From Vibrio sp. ED004 (GTDB lineage: Bacteria > Pseudomonadota > Gammaproteobacteria > Enterobacterales > Vibrionaceae), in the NCBI RefSeq assembly GCF_023206395.1, contig NZ_CP066149.1:1426001-1490000 (forward strand): a stretch of 64,000 nucleotides of DNA, read 5' to 3'. The translations under genes were made by a program, and so were the position numbers. Numbering within the stretch: position 1 is the stretch's first letter; every line of letters begins with the position of its first letter. The notes beneath the pieces were generated by a model. That model was not told the DNA's origin, did not search any database, and saw only the letters and a program-made list of their open reading frames with translations. Shown here in pieces: positions 52,086 to 61,678 of this stretch.

Positions 52086-52193
52086 ATGAACTGCAATTCT
52101 GTCGCACATGATTGTCAAACTGCACGCCAAAGAGTGGCGGTGGTGTCATTTTTATTTTGCTCTATTGATCGTTTCGAAGCCTCCTATTTTTAG
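52086..52193 (+). CDS. pyrL: Candidate pyrBI leader peptide
   Basis: A short ORF of 35 codons ([17 protein letters not shown], then [18 protein letters not shown]) follows a purine-rich AAGAGAG site. Its TAG overlaps the loop of the attenuator hairpin, and a U-rich coding stretch (TCATTTTTATTTTGC) precedes it. The known enteric pyrBI leader couples translation to RNA polymerase pausing at U tracts when UTP is low. The sequence is not similar to E. coli PyrL, so the assignment rests on architecture. Confidence 0.65.
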   Translation: MNCNSVAHDCQTARQRVAVVSFLFCSIDRFEASYF

Positions 52194-52206
52194 GGGGCTT
52201 TTTTTT
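52177..52206 (+). terminator. pyrBI attenuator
   Basis: AAGCCTCC pairs with GGGGGCTT around TATTTTTA and runs into eight T residues (52199-52206), 40 bases before the pyrB start. It lies between the leader ORF and pyrB, as the UTP-sensitive attenuator does in E. coli. Confidence 0.85.
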
Positions 52207-52245
52207 GTCCGCAATTTGACTGTATGCATAGAAGGAAGACCCGTT

Positions 52246-53175
52246 ATGGCGCATTCGTTATTTAACAAGCACATCATCTCCATACCTGAGCTCACTCGTA
52301 ATGAACTGGAGCTTATCGTCGACACAGCAGCAAGACTCAAGGCTGAGCCAAACCCAGAGTTGCTGAAAAATAAAGTCGTTGCGAGCTGCTTCTTTGAGCC
52401 TTCAACTCGAACTCGTCTTTCATTTGAGACCGCCGTTCAGCGCCTTGGTGGCACGGTCATTGGCTTTGATAATGGCGGTAACACCTCACTGGCGAAGAAA
52501 GGCGAAACACTTGCCGATTCAGTGCAGGTTATTTCATCTTACGTCGATGCCTTTGTCATGCGTCACCCACAAGAAGGGGCAGCACGTTTAGCCTCTGAAT
52601 TTTCTAACGGTGTTCCGGTGGTAAACGGCGGCGACGGTGCTAACCAACACCCGACGCAAACCTTGTTGGATCTATTCTCGATTTACGAAACGCAGGGCAC
52701 GCTTGATAACCTCAATGTGGCATTCGTCGGCGACCTAAAATATGGCCGTACTGTCCACTCATTGACACAAGCACTATCAAAGTTCAATAACGTGCGTTTC
52801 TTCTTTATCGCGCCAGAAGTGTTAGAGATGCCAGATTACATCTGTGAAGAATTAGAAGAGATGGGTATCCAATACAGCACTCACAGCAGCATTGAAGAAG
52901 TCGTGCCGGAACTGGATGTTTTGTACATGACTCGCGTACAGAAAGAGCGCTTTGATGCGTCGGAATACGCACACATGAAATCGGCTTACATCCTAACCGC
53001 CGATACATTGAAAGACGCACGCCAAAACATGAAGGTACTTCACCCACTACCACGTGTCGACGAAATCACCACCGACGTCGATAAAACGCCACACGCTTAC
53101 TACTTCGAGCAAGCTGAAAACGGTGTATACGCTCGCGAAGCCCTATTAGCTCTAGTTCTTAACGACACTTTATAA
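52246..53175 (+). CDS. pyrB: Aspartate carbamoyltransferase catalytic subunit
   Basis: This enzyme commits aspartate and carbamoyl phosphate to pyrimidine synthesis. The protein has 309 residues, beginning [20 protein letters not shown], with [35 protein letters not shown], and [11 protein letters not shown]. The reading frame is open 46 codons upstream through the attenuator, but GAAGGAAG and family homology fix the start at 52246. pyrI follows after 15 bases. Confidence 0.97.
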   Translation: MAHSLFNKHIISIPELTRNELELIVDTAARLKAEPNPELLKNKVVASCFFEPSTRTRLSFETAVQRLGGTVIGFDNGGNTSLAKKGETLADSVQVISSYVDAFVMRHPQEGAARLASEFSNGVPVVNGGDGANQHPTQTLLDLFSIYETQGTLDNLNVAFVGDLKYGRTVHSLTQALSKFNNVRFFFIAPEVLEMPDYICEELEEMGIQYSTHSSIEEVVPELDVLYMTRVQKERFDASEYAHMKSAYILTADTLKDARQNMKVLHPLPRVDEITTDVDKTPHAYYFEQAENGVYAREALLALVLNDTL

Positions 53176-53190
53176 GCAGGAGAAACAGTC

Positions 53191-53655
53191 ATGGTTAAAC
53201 AAACTCAGCTACAAGTAGAAGCGATCCGTAACGGCAGCGTGATTGACCACATCCCTGCTCACCTTGGTATCAAAATCCTTAAACTGTTTAAGCTGCACAA
53301 GACAGAACAACGCATCACTATGGGTTTAAACCTGCCATCATCGGCACTTGGCCATAAAGACCTAATCAAGATTGAGAACATCTTCCTGACCAAGGAACAA
53401 GCCAACCAATTGGCTCTTTATGCTCCGCAGGCAACGGTGAATCAGATTGAAGAGTACAAAGTGGTTAACAAGCTAACCCTTGTGCTGCCAGAGCAAATCC
53501 ACAGTGTGTTCTCTTGCCCAAATAGCAACTGTATTTCACACGGTGAACCTGTCGAAAGTCACTTTAAAGTGCAGCTAAAACAGGAAAAAGTGCAGCTAAA
53601 ATGTCACTACTGTGAAAAAGTATTCTCTCGCGAGATCATGAATGAGATTCGCTAA
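53191..53655 (+). CDS. pyrI: Aspartate carbamoyltransferase regulatory subunit
   Basis: PyrI binds CTP and ATP and carries allosteric control of PyrB. The 154-residue protein has an N-terminal nucleotide-binding domain ([19 protein letters not shown]) and a C-terminal zinc domain with cysteines in [12 protein letters not shown] and [11 protein letters not shown]. It completes the pyrBI operon and matches the E. coli subunit in length. Confidence 0.97.
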   Translation: MVKQTQLQVEAIRNGSVIDHIPAHLGIKILKLFKLHKTEQRITMGLNLPSSALGHKDLIKIENIFLTKEQANQLALYAPQATVNQIEEYKVVNKLTLVLPEQIHSVFSCPNSNCISHGEPVESHFKVQLKQEKVQLKCHYCEKVFSREIMNEIR

Positions 53656-53885
53656 CCCTTAGCGGCATTACCTTCGCAACAAAAACCACTTAGATAACAT
53701 GGATATTTATTCCCACGCCGGAATAAATATCCATTAAACAAAGAATAAAACCCCAAAATAAAAGCAATAAACCAGAATATTATTTGGTGATCGCCTTCAA
53801 AAAGATAACTATCCTTTAGTGGTAGACTCAATGCATAGATGATCATACATCTCGCATACCCTCCCCTCTTTACTTCGGGATTCAT
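53652..53885 (-). CDS. Unassigned small ORF with one hydrophobic segment (doubtful)
   Basis: This minus-strand frame of 77 codons could encode a small membrane protein: [17 protein letters not shown] within it is followed by [17 protein letters not shown]. It shows no family signature that I know, ends inside pyrI and contains the hairpin at 53699-53734. An upstream purine-rich GGGGAGGG does not sit at the right distance for the best internal Met. It may be a chance frame or a decayed gene. Confidence 0.25.
   Translation of the reverse strand: MNPEVKRGGYARCMIIYALSLPLKDSYLFEGDHQIIFWFIAFILGFYSLFNGYLFRRGNKYPCYLSGFCCEGNAAKG
53699..53734. repeat. Perfect inverted repeat after pyrI
   Basis: ATGGATATTTATTCC pairs over 15 bases with GGAATAAATATCCAT around a six-base loop. 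No T run follows, so an ordinary terminator is unlikely. The location between pyrI and the ArgR-like gene suggests an operator or RNA-stabilising hairpin. Confidence 0.8.
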
Positions 53886-53981
53886 CGGTAAGCCCTATTA
53901 ACAATCGTACTCTACGGCTTTGGGAGTGCGTTCGGCGCTATGGACAAGCGATATCCACACGTTGACCTTAAGGAGTTGTTC

Positions 53982-54470
53982 ATGAACGAAATCACTGAGC
54001 ACGGTTGCTTGTATTCAGCTGAAGATAAAACACTGACTGCAGCGTGCAAACGCTTACTACAACAACAAAGCTTCTCGACCCAAAATCAGCTGCGCGAGAA
54101 ACTGGTCGAGATCGGTTATACCGGCATTAGCCAATCAACCGTATCTCGCATTTTGTCACAACTTGGCGTGGTGAAAATCCAGAACGCCTGTGGCAAAAAG
54201 GTGTACTGCATCACTGTTGAAAGCGCACCGGTTCGTGTCGATGCATCCATCTCATCGCAAATTGAATTAATTACTCATAACCAAGCGATGGTGATAGTAA
54301 AAACCCACCCTGGTTGTGCACAGTTAGTGGCAAGATTAGTAGATATCGACCCACATACTGAGATTATCGGCACCGTTGGCGGCAACGACACCGTGTTAAT
54401 TATTCCGAAAGACACAACCAACATTGATGCTTGTGAACAAGTGGTCAAAGCACGCTTGGGCGTTGCCTAA
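53982..54470 (+). CDS. ArgR-family regulator, second type, beside the deiminase/pyrBI cluster
   Basis: This 162-residue protein has the ArgR winged helix (TLTAACKRLLQQQSFSTQNQ, GYTGISQSTVSRILSQLGVVK) and oligomerisation/ligand domain (HNQAMVIVKTHPGCAQLVAR, then EIIGTVGGNDTVLIIP). The ATG at 53982 has TAAGGAG seven bases upstream and is preferred over an ATG at 53940. In E. coli ArgR the equivalent stretch is GTIAGDDT, with ligand-contacting Asp128 and Asp129; here Asp128 is Asn (codon 54384-54386). The usual argR sits elsewhere near mdh in Vibrio, so this is probably a paralogue specific to the arc genes. Confidence 0.88.
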   Translation: MNEITEHGCLYSAEDKTLTAACKRLLQQQSFSTQNQLREKLVEIGYTGISQSTVSRILSQLGVVKIQNACGKKVYCITVESAPVRVDASISSQIELITHNQAMVIVKTHPGCAQLVARLVDIDPHTEIIGTVGGNDTVLIIPKDTTNIDACEQVVKARLGVA

Positions 54471-54645
54471 ATGTCTTATTGGCAAGGTCTGTTCACTGCA
54501 GTTGCGCTGCTGACTCTCTCTCGACTGCCTACGAAGGTGGCTCACCCGCCCTAGCGGATATTTGCTGGTCGATGAAACTAATCACAAACTATTACGGTCT
54601 GATTGAGTTAAGATACCTTCAACTCCATTTTGATGACTAAATAGT
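54471..54645. other. ArgR-like gene to dsbD gap
   Basis: An ATG directly after the regulator stop opens a 27-codon frame (MSYWQGLFTAVALLTL...) without known homology. I see no terminator or operator; the dsbD promoter must lie here or further upstream. Confidence 0.3.
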
Positions 54646-56499
54646 ATGCGACGACTTGCCACATTACTTTTTGTTTGTATTTCCCTATTCACCCAGCCTG
54701 CGTGGGCGCTTTTTGGAAATGACAACGCCGAGCCAAGCTTCGGAGGCAATAACAACGGTTTTGTCCCTGTAGACCAAGCTTTCCCTTTCAATTACTACCA
54801 GCAAGATGGCAAAGTGCTTCTCGACTGGCAGGTAAAAGAAGGCTACTACCTCTACCAACATAGTCTCTCTTTCACTGGGCAAAATCTCGCGATCGGTAAC
54901 GTTGAATTAGAAGATGGTAAACCACACCAAGATGAATTCTTTGGTGAGGTGAGCATTTATACCCAGCCGTTATTCGTGCAAGTCCCTCTACAGGGTTACC
55001 AAGATGGTTCACAGCTGATCGTTAAATATCAAGGCTGTGCGGATGCGGGTTTCTGCTACCCACCAGAAACTCGAATCATCGACATTGAGCCATTTACAGC
55101 TACAGATTCAGGCGACTCTCAAGCCAATGTAGTGTCGCCAGAGTCATCGTCTGCAAACATTGAGACTAATGTTTCAACACAGCAAGCTTCTCCAAAAGCA
55201 GATGTTGCAAGTAACACCACTCCACAATCAACTGCACCCGTTTCAAAAGAAGCGAGCCTAGCCGATAAGCTCGGTGACAGTTGGTGGACGCCATTATTAT
55301 TCTTAGCACTTGGTGTTGGCTTAGCCTTTACACCGTGTGTTCTGCCGATGTACCCAATTCTAACGGGTATCGTATTAGGTGGCGGCAAGCTCAGCCAAGG
55401 TCGTGCGCTGATGTTGTCCTTCATCTACGTGCAAGGTATGGCACTGACCTACACCCTATTAGGTTTAGTGGTTGCCTCTGCGGGTATGCAGTTCCAAGCG
55501 GCGATGCAACATCCTTACGTGTTAATTGCATTGAGCGTTCTGTTCGTGGCGTTAGCGATGTCGATGTTTGGCGTTTATAACCTGCAACTGCCAAGCAGTA
55601 TCCAAACATGGCTCAACAACCAAAGTAACAAGCAGCAAGGTGGCAATACCTTGGGCGTGTTCGCGATGGGTGCTATCTCTGGCTTGGTGTGTTCGCCTTG
55701 TACTACAGCCCCACTATCCGGTGCGCTACTGTATGTTGCTCAAAGTGGTGACCTGTTTACTGGCGCAATCGCTCTGTACGCGTTGGCGATGGGTATGGGT
55801 ATCCCACTGATTTTGGTGGCCGTGTTTGGTAATAAACTGCTACCGAAAGCGGGCAGCTGGATGGACAAGGTAAAGATCGTATTCGGCTTTATCTTGCTAG
55901 CAGCACCAATCTTCCTGCTAGAGCGTATTATCCCTGAACTATGGGCAACCGTACTTTGGTCTGGTCTTGGCTTCATCGCCTTTGGTTGGCTTTACCATAG
56001 CAAGAATGCACTGCCATTCGGCGGTTGGAAACAGAGCGCGGTAGGCATCATCGCAATGCTTGGCTTGTTTGCTTCGGCACAGCCTGCGTTGAACTATTGG
56101 TTTGCGGAGAAGAGCGTAACGGTAGAACAGCAACACATCCAATTTGCACGCATCAACACCGTTGAAGAGCTCGAAATACAACTCATCGAAGCGAAGAAAC
56201 TGGGAAAACCTGTGATGCTCGACTTCTACGCCGATTGGTGTGTGGCGTGTAAAGAGTTCGAGAAGTACACCTTTCATCAAGCTGATGTTGAGAACAAGCT
56301 TTCTGACTTCGTACTGCTACAGGCTGACGTAACAAGAAACATGCCTCAAGACATTGAACTGCTTAAACAATTGCAGGTACTTGGCTTACCAACAATTGAG
56401 TTCTGGGATGGCGAGGGTAACCATGTTCCAAATGCTCGTGTGACTGGTTTTATGCCTGCCGATGTATTCTTAAAACACATGCAAGGCCACCAGCTATAA
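54646..56499 (+). CDS. dsbD: DsbD, thiol:disulfide interchange protein
   Basis: DsbD carries electrons from cytoplasmic thioredoxin to periplasmic DsbC and other acceptors. The 617-residue protein has a signal peptide ([21 protein letters not shown]), an N-terminal periplasmic domain with a Cys pair in [10 protein letters not shown], a Ser/Thr-rich linker, a membrane domain with eight or so helices and cysteines in [11 protein letters not shown] and [11 protein letters not shown], and a C-terminal thioredoxin domain with [15 protein letters not shown]. Nothing is missing. Confidence 0.95.
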   Translation: MRRLATLLFVCISLFTQPAWALFGNDNAEPSFGGNNNGFVPVDQAFPFNYYQQDGKVLLDWQVKEGYYLYQHSLSFTGQNLAIGNVELEDGKPHQDEFFGEVSIYTQPLFVQVPLQGYQDGSQLIVKYQGCADAGFCYPPETRIIDIEPFTATDSGDSQANVVSPESSSANIETNVSTQQASPKADVASNTTPQSTAPVSKEASLADKLGDSWWTPLLFLALGVGLAFTPCVLPMYPILTGIVLGGGKLSQGRALMLSFIYVQGMALTYTLLGLVVASAGMQFQAAMQHPYVLIALSVLFVALAMSMFGVYNLQLPSSIQTWLNNQSNKQQGGNTLGVFAMGAISGLVCSPCTTAPLSGALLYVAQSGDLFTGAIALYALAMGMGIPLILVAVFGNKLLPKAGSWMDKVKIVFGFILLAAPIFLLERIIPELWATVLWSGLGFIAFGWLYHSKNALPFGGWKQSAVGIIAMLGLFASAQPALNYWFAEKSVTVEQQHIQFARINTVEELEIQLIEAKKLGKPVMLDFYADWCVACKEFEKYTFHQADVENKLSDFVLLQADVTRNMPQDIELLKQLQVLGLPTIEFWDGEGNHVPNARVTGFMPADVFLKHMQGHQL

Positions 56500-56531
56500 C
56501 GACGACATTCGTCTAAATATAAGCTCTAACG

Positions 56532-56576
56532 AAAGCCGCACTGCTCCTCATAACGAGATGGCAGTGCGGCTTTTTT
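56532..56576 (+). terminator. dsbD terminator
   Basis: AAAGCCGCACTGC pairs perfectly with GCAGTGCGGCTTT, followed by T residues. Confidence 0.9.
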
Positions 56577-56701
56577 GTGATTATAGGAAACGCTTTCCAA
56601 GAACAGGGATAAAAGTCGATATGGTTCAGACTTTTAATGCATAGATATTGTCCACATACTCAATCAGGATGATAATAAATATTAACTAAATTGTTAAAAG
56701 T

Positions 56702-57340
56702 ATGAACGTCATGGACTCGACCTATACCATCATCATTGCTGATGACCACCCTCTCTTCCGCAACGCCCTGTTTCAGTCAGTTCATATGGCGATCAGCGGT
56801 GCGAACCTGCTTGAGACTGATTCTCTCGACGCCTTACTGACTCTGCTTAAGAAAGAAGATGAACCCGACCTGCTGCTACTCGACCTGAAAATGCCGGGAG
56901 CAAATGGTATGTCTGGCCTCATTCAACTTCGTGCTGAATACCCAGATCTACCGATTGTGGTGATTTCTGCCAGTGAAGATGCCAGCGTGGTGACTCAAGT
57001 GAAGAGCCACGGTGCGTTTGGCTTCATTCCTAAGTCGAGTGATATGCGTGAATTGGTGAGCGCACTGAATCAAGTGCTGAATGGTGACCCGTTCTTCCCT
57101 GAAGGGCTAATTACCAATAATGCTGCTTGTAGCGACCTTGCGGAAAAGATTTCCACACTGACGCCTCAGCAATACAAGGTATTAGGGATGCTTTCTGACG
57201 GTCTGCTGAACAAGCAAATCGCCTATGAATTGAATGTTTCGGAAGCGACCATCAAGGCTCATATGACAGCCATCTTCCGTAAACTGGATGTGAAAAACCG
57301 AACTCAAGCAGTTATCTTGCTACAAGAAGTCCATAACTAG
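56702..57340 (+). CDS. LuxR/NarL-family response regulator, probable CrbR
   Basis: This 212-residue regulator has a receiver domain with [15 protein letters not shown], phospho-Asp61 in [10 protein letters not shown], and the conserved Lys in GFIPKSS, then a LuxR-type DNA-binding helix-turn-helix ([20 protein letters not shown] and [18 protein letters not shown]). In Vibrio such a regulator near acetate symporter genes acts with the hybrid kinase CrbS to switch on acetate use. Its stop codon shares CTAG with the stop of the convergent nhaP2. The CrbR name is inferred from context and not proven by sequence. Confidence 0.7.
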   Translation: MNVMDSTYTIIIADDHPLFRNALFQSVHMAISGANLLETDSLDALLTLLKKEDEPDLLLLDLKMPGANGMSGLIQLRAEYPDLPIVVISASEDASVVTQVKSHGAFGFIPKSSDMRELVSALNQVLNGDPFFPEGLITNNAACSDLAEKISTLTPQQYKVLGMLSDGLLNKQIAYELNVSEATIKAHMTAIFRKLDVKNRTQAVILLQEVHN

Positions 57341-59088
57341 GCTTCGCTTATATCCTCTTCTAAAGTCGTCTTAGGCAAACACAGACCCAGCTTGACGACT
57401 TTATGATCATCTATCTCTGCAACCACCCAATTGATGTCATGCCACTCGAAGCTATCGCCCAATACTGGGTGCGCGCCAAGCTCACGTTCAGCCAACTGTT
57501 TTAGCGTCATGTCGCGCTCTTCTTCCGAGCCAAGTTCAATGCCATAGCAGTCACTCACCGCGGCAATCGATAACCCAACCTCAAGGAAGAAATCACCAAA
57601 GAATCGAGCTGCGTCTTCAGCTAAAGGTGCCTCACTGAATAGCTCACTTAAGCTGTCTAAGTCTTTGTCCTGACCGAGTACACAGAGAATATCATTCGCC
57701 TCTAACACGGTACTGCCCGATGGGTGAAGCAAGGCATCCTTTCTAAACAGTGCAGTAATTCGCGTTCCTTCTGGCATAGACAGGCGCTTCAGTGGTTCGC
57801 CCACACACCACTTCTCTTCTTTCAGCTTGTAGACAAACATCTCCCACTCACTGGCAGGGTAGATTTCAATACCAGTACGCAAAATCGGTGTCGGCGTTGG
57901 AGGTAGTGTCACTTGAGTCAATCTCGCGACTTTCATCAAGCTACCGCCTTGAACAACCAGCGACACCATAACCACGAAGAAGGCGATATTGAAGTAAAGC
58001 TGAGCATTAGGCAGGCCAGCCATCATCGGGAACACTGCCAAAATGATCGGCACCGCGCCACGTAAACCGACCCAAGAAACAAACCAACGCTCTTTGGTGG
58101 TAAAGCTTCTGAACGGCAGTAAGCCCAACCAAACCGACAGCGGACGAGCAAATAAGATCATACCGAAAGCCAATGCTAACGCTGGAAGTGCAATGTCCAT
58201 CAATGTCGATGGCGTCACCAATAGACCCAACACTAAGAACATCACGATTTGGCTGAGCCACGTCATGCCATCAAGAACATTAAGAATCGAGTGTCGAGAG
58301 CGCGTCGGACGATTACCAATGAACAAGCCCACTAGGTAAATCGATAAGATGCCACTGCCGCCAAGCATGTTAGAGAAGGCAAACAGAGCCACACCGCCAC
58401 TGAGCACCAGAATCGAATACAGACCATCAGCCAGCTGTACTCGGTTGATTAGACTCCATAGAACCCAACCACCACCAAGCCCGATAAGCGTGCCAACACC
58501 AAACTGCATCGCGAAGCTTTTCAATAGGAAGTTCATTCCCATCTCGGCATCTGGGGTGCCAAGTAGCGCAATTAAGGTCACCGTCAGGAAGACCGCCATT
58601 GGGTCGTTGGTACCCGATTCGATCTCTAGGGTTGAGCCAACACGCTCGTTGAGACTCTGTCCTTTCAACAAAGAGAATACTGCTGCCGCATCGGTTGAAC
58701 CGACAATTGCGCCGACCAAAATACCTTGCATCAGTGACAGGTCAAACAGCCACGCGGCCATCAAACCGGTTAGAGTCGCAGTACAGGCTACACCTATTGT
58801 CGCCAGTGAGAGTGACGGCCAAAACGCGACCTTAAAGCTTGCGACCTTGGTTCGCATACCGCCATCAAGCAAGATCACGGCAAGCGCGAGGTTACTCACC
58901 AAATAAGTCAGTGAGTAATCATCAAAATTAATACCACCCGGACCATCTTCACCCGCCAACATACCAACGAACAAAAAGATCAAAAGAATCGGAACGCCCA
59001 ATCGTGAGGACACTTGTGAGAAAAGCACACTGATGGCGATGAGCACCGCACCAGTTAAAAATAAGTGGTTGATAGTTATTGCGTCCAA
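57337..59088 (-). CDS. nhaP2: NhaP2-type K+(Na+)/H+ antiporter
   Basis: This inner-membrane antiporter exports potassium or sodium for protons. The 583-residue protein starts (L/M)[18 protein letters not shown], has [20 protein letters not shown], the family core [18 protein letters not shown] and [13 protein letters not shown], and [14 protein letters not shown], then a TrkA-C-like domain ([19 protein letters not shown]) and an acidic CorC-like tail. A TTG at 59088, five to six bases after GGGGGAA, fits the E. coli NhaP2/CvrA N-terminus; the frame is open further upstream to 59154. Confidence 0.93.
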   Translation of the reverse strand: MDAITINHLFLTGAVLIAISVLFSQVSSRLGVPILLIFLFVGMLAGEDGPGGINFDDYSLTYLVSNLALAVILLDGGMRTKVASFKVAFWPSLSLATIGVACTATLTGLMAAWLFDLSLMQGILVGAIVGSTDAAAVFSLLKGQSLNERVGSTLEIESGTNDPMAVFLTVTLIALLGTPDAEMGMNFLLKSFAMQFGVGTLIGLGGGWVLWSLINRVQLADGLYSILVLSGGVALFAFSNMLGGSGILSIYLVGLFIGNRPTRSRHSILNVLDGMTWLSQIVMFLVLGLLVTPSTLMDIALPALALAFGMILFARPLSVWLGLLPFRSFTTKERWFVSWVGLRGAVPIILAVFPMMAGLPNAQLYFNIAFFVVMVSLVVQGGSLMKVARLTQVTLPPTPTPILRTGIEIYPASEWEMFVYKLKEEKWCVGEPLKRLSMPEGTRITALFRKDALLHPSGSTVLEANDILCVLGQDKDLDSLSELFSEAPLAEDAARFFGDFFLEVGLSIAAVSDCYGIELGSEEERDMTLKQLAERELGAHPVLGDSFEWHDINWVVAEIDDHKVVKLGLCLPKTTLEEDISEA

Positions 59089-59154
59089 TTCGTTCCCCCA
59101 AAGAATAAAACTCAAGATATAGGCATGTTGATCTTCTGCCGCTAAGCATGGCAC

Positions 59155-59501
59155 GGTCGATGAAAGTGCTTTAGTTACTATAACAAACTTATGTTTCCCT
59201 TCGTGTCATACGCAGGACTAAATACCGTTTCTCAGTCATTTAGTTGTTAAATTTTATGACTCGCACTCTAATTCATCCACTTTTGTTAGACCTTTGGCTA
59301 ATTTAACAACCTTGTAACATCACATTTTTCTATGGTTCTGTCTTCCAACTCCCATATTTCAGTACATTAGCGCCAATACTATCCCGACTAAAGTTGCACA
59401 GATCCCTTGACTCATCCTTGCTACATTCTAAATCGTAACATTACGTTAACACGATATTTTACAAAAACGGTTTCTACGAAAACGGAATAAAGGAGAAGGC
59501 A
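59155..59501. other. nhaP2 to symporter promoter region
   Basis: These 347 bases hold no gene. They must carry promoters for nhaP2 and the divergent symporter operon. I see no clean CRP or sigma-54 site. Confidence 0.4.
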
Positions 59502-59768
59502 ATGGCGTTCGAATCTACGGAACATGCTCAAGCCTACTGGAAGGAAAACTTGGGAATTATGGGAACACTGCTCGCGGTCTGGTTTGCAGTGTCTTACGGC
59601 GCTGGCATCTTATTTGTGGATGCCCTCAATACCGTTCAGTTTGGCGGGTTCAAGCTAGGATTTTGGTTCGCTCAGCAAGGTTCGATATACACCTTCGTGG
59701 CGCTGATATTTATTTACGTTGTTCGCATGAATGCGCTCGACAAAAAATACAACGTACAGGAAGACTAG
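59502..59768 (+). CDS. DUF4212 symporter small subunit
   Basis: This 88-residue protein has two transmembrane helices (about residues 19-40 and 55-76) and the DUF4212 pattern AYWKENLGIMGTLLAVWFAVS, and FKLGFWFAQQGSIYTFVALI. It is the small partner of the sodium:solute symporter encoded 10 bases downstream. The ribosome site AAAGGAG precedes the ATG. The pair is typical of Vibrio and marine gammaproteobacteria. Confidence 0.92.
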   Translation: MAFESTEHAQAYWKENLGIMGTLLAVWFAVSYGAGILFVDALNTVQFGGFKLGFWFAQQGSIYTFVALIFIYVVRMNALDKKYNVQED

Positions 59769-59778
59769 AGGCTAGAAC

Positions 59779-61482
59779 ATGGATATTCAAACTTGGACGT
59801 TTATTCTCGTCGGTATTACTTTCGCAGTATATATCGGCATCGCAATCTGGGCTCGTGCAGGGTCTACGAGTGAGTTCTACGTTGCTGGCGGTGGTGTACA
59901 CCCAGTAGCAAACGGCATGGCGACCGCCGCTGACTGGATGTCGGCAGCATCATTCATCTCAATGGCAGGTATCATCTCATTCGTTGGTTACGACGGTGCG
60001 GTTTACCTGATGGGCTGGACAGGTGGTTACGTACTACTTGCGCTATGTTTAGCACCTTACCTACGTAAGTTCGGTCAGTTTACGGTTCCTGATTTCATCG
60101 GTGAGCGTTACTACTCGAAAACAGCACGTATGGTAGCGGTATTCTGTGCAATCTTCGTATCATTCACGTACGTTGCAGGTCAGATGCGTGGTGTAGGCGT
60201 TGTATTCTCTCGTTTCCTAGAAGTCGACATTAACCTAGGTATCATCATTGGTATGGGTATTGTGTTCTTCTACGCAGTACTTGGTGGCATGAAAGGCATC
60301 ACTTATACGCAGGTAGCTCAATTCTGTGTCCTCATTTTCGCCTTCCTTGTTCCAGCAATCTTTACGTCAATCATGATGACAGGTAACCCACTTCCACAAG
60401 TTGGTATGGGCTCTACACTATCAGGCACAGATGTTTACTTACTTGATAAACTGGATGGACTTACCGAAGAACTCGGATTCACCGCCTATACCGAAGGTAA
60501 CAAGAGCATGGTGGATGTATTCTTCATCTGTGCGGCTCTAATGGTTGGTACTGCGGGTCTTCCACACGTAATCATTCGTTTCTTCACTGTACCAAAAGTA
60601 CGTGATGCTCGTATCTCAGCGGGTTGGGCTCTACTGTTCATCTCATTGCTATACACAACAGCACCAGGCGTTGCAGCATTCGCTCGTGTAAACATGATCG
60701 AAACAATCAACGGCCCTGACATGCAAGGTGTCGCAGCAGCAGACGCACCAAGCTGGTACAAAAACTGGGAAAGCACTGGCCTAGTAGGTTGGGAAGATAA
60801 AAACGGCGATGGCAAAATGTTCTACTCGGGCGATGAGCGTAACGAGATGAAGATTAACCGTGACATCATCGTACTGGCTTCTCCGGAGCTAGCGAAACTA
60901 CCGAACTGGGTTGTTGCACTACTGGCAGCAGGTGGCCTAGCAGCCGCACTATCAACAGCCGCAGGTCTACTACTGGTAATCTCGACGTCGATTTCACATG
61001 ACTTGTTGAAGAAAGGCTTCAGACCAAACATGACCGACAAGCAGGAGCTGCTAGCCGCTCGTTTGGCAGCCATGATCGCGATTGTCGGTGCTGGTTACTT
61101 GGGGATTAACCCACCAGGCTTCGTAGCACAGGTAGTAGCGTTTGCCTTCGGCTTAGCCGCAGCATCCTTCTTCCCTGCGATTATCCTAGGTATCTTCTAC
61201 AAGAAGATGAACAAGGAAGGCGCAATTGCAGGTATGTTGTCGGGTATTGCCTTTACAGCAAGCTACATCATCTACTTCAAGTTCATTAACCCAGCAGCAA
61301 GCACACCTGAAAACTGGTGGTTTGGTATCAGCCCAGAAGGCATCGGTACGCTAGGTATGTGTCTAAACTTCGTAGTATCGATTGCTGTAAACAAAGTAAC
61401 TGCTGAAGTACCACAAGATGTACAAGATATGGTTGAGAACATCCGTTACCCGAAAGGTGCTGGTGAAGCTCACGACCACTAA
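59779..61482 (+). CDS. Sodium:solute symporter large subunit (acetate/ActP-like)
   Basis: This 567-residue SLC5/SSS protein has about thirteen hydrophobic helices, STSEFYVAGGGVHPVANGMA, AADWMSAASFISMAGIISF, GTAGLPHVIIRFFTVPKVRD, and AAALSTAAGLLLVISTSISH. It belongs to the large symporter class that pairs with DUF4212 and is often called an acetate transporter, but an acidic loop (NGDGKMFYSGDERNEMKI) is characteristic of the subfamily and the substrate is not read from sequence. Presence near the probable CrbR gene supports a role in acetate uptake. Confidence 0.88.
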   Translation: MDIQTWTFILVGITFAVYIGIAIWARAGSTSEFYVAGGGVHPVANGMATAADWMSAASFISMAGIISFVGYDGAVYLMGWTGGYVLLALCLAPYLRKFGQFTVPDFIGERYYSKTARMVAVFCAIFVSFTYVAGQMRGVGVVFSRFLEVDINLGIIIGMGIVFFYAVLGGMKGITYTQVAQFCVLIFAFLVPAIFTSIMMTGNPLPQVGMGSTLSGTDVYLLDKLDGLTEELGFTAYTEGNKSMVDVFFICAALMVGTAGLPHVIIRFFTVPKVRDARISAGWALLFISLLYTTAPGVAAFARVNMIETINGPDMQGVAAADAPSWYKNWESTGLVGWEDKNGDGKMFYSGDERNEMKINRDIIVLASPELAKLPNWVVALLAAGGLAAALSTAAGLLLVISTSISHDLLKKGFRPNMTDKQELLAARLAAMIAIVGAGYLGINPPGFVAQVVAFAFGLAAASFFPAIILGIFYKKMNKEGAIAGMLSGIAFTASYIIYFKFINPAASTPENWWFGISPEGIGTLGMCLNFVVSIAVNKVTAEVPQDVQDMVENIRYPKGAGEAHDH

Positions 61483-61559
61483 GCACGACCACGAAACAAA
61501 GATGTTTAGCAAAAAATGAATCAGTACTTACATTGTAGGGATTAGGTACTGAATCTCAG

Positions 61560-61588
61560 AAAGCCGATACGTTATGTATCGGCTTTTT
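61560..61588 (+). terminator. Symporter operon terminator
   Basis: AAGCCGATAC pairs with GTATCGGCTT around GTTAT, followed by T residues. Confidence 0.9.
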
Positions 61589-61645
61589 CTTTTCCCGTTT
61601 CATTTTATAAAAAGACAAACAAAGGGTTGTTTTTAAATTTTCATT

Positions 61646-61660
61646 TGATAATAATTATCA
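61646..61660 (+). promoter_or_regulatory. Perfect Fur box upstream of the fagA-like-fumC operon
   Basis: TGATAATAATTATCA is the exact 7-1-7 inverted repeat of the Fur consensus. It lies 20 bases before the first ATG, so iron repression of the operon is strongly suggested. Confidence 0.9.
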
Positions 61661-61678
61661 TTAACATCCATTAAAGAG

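Noticed and set aside
54471..54554. 27-codon frame starting right after the ArgR-like stop codon
   Set aside because: Too short, no known family and no evidence of translation beyond the adjacent ATG.
59305..59345. TCACA-containing stretch upstream of the symporter operon as a CRP site
   Set aside because: The matching left half is absent at the required distance.
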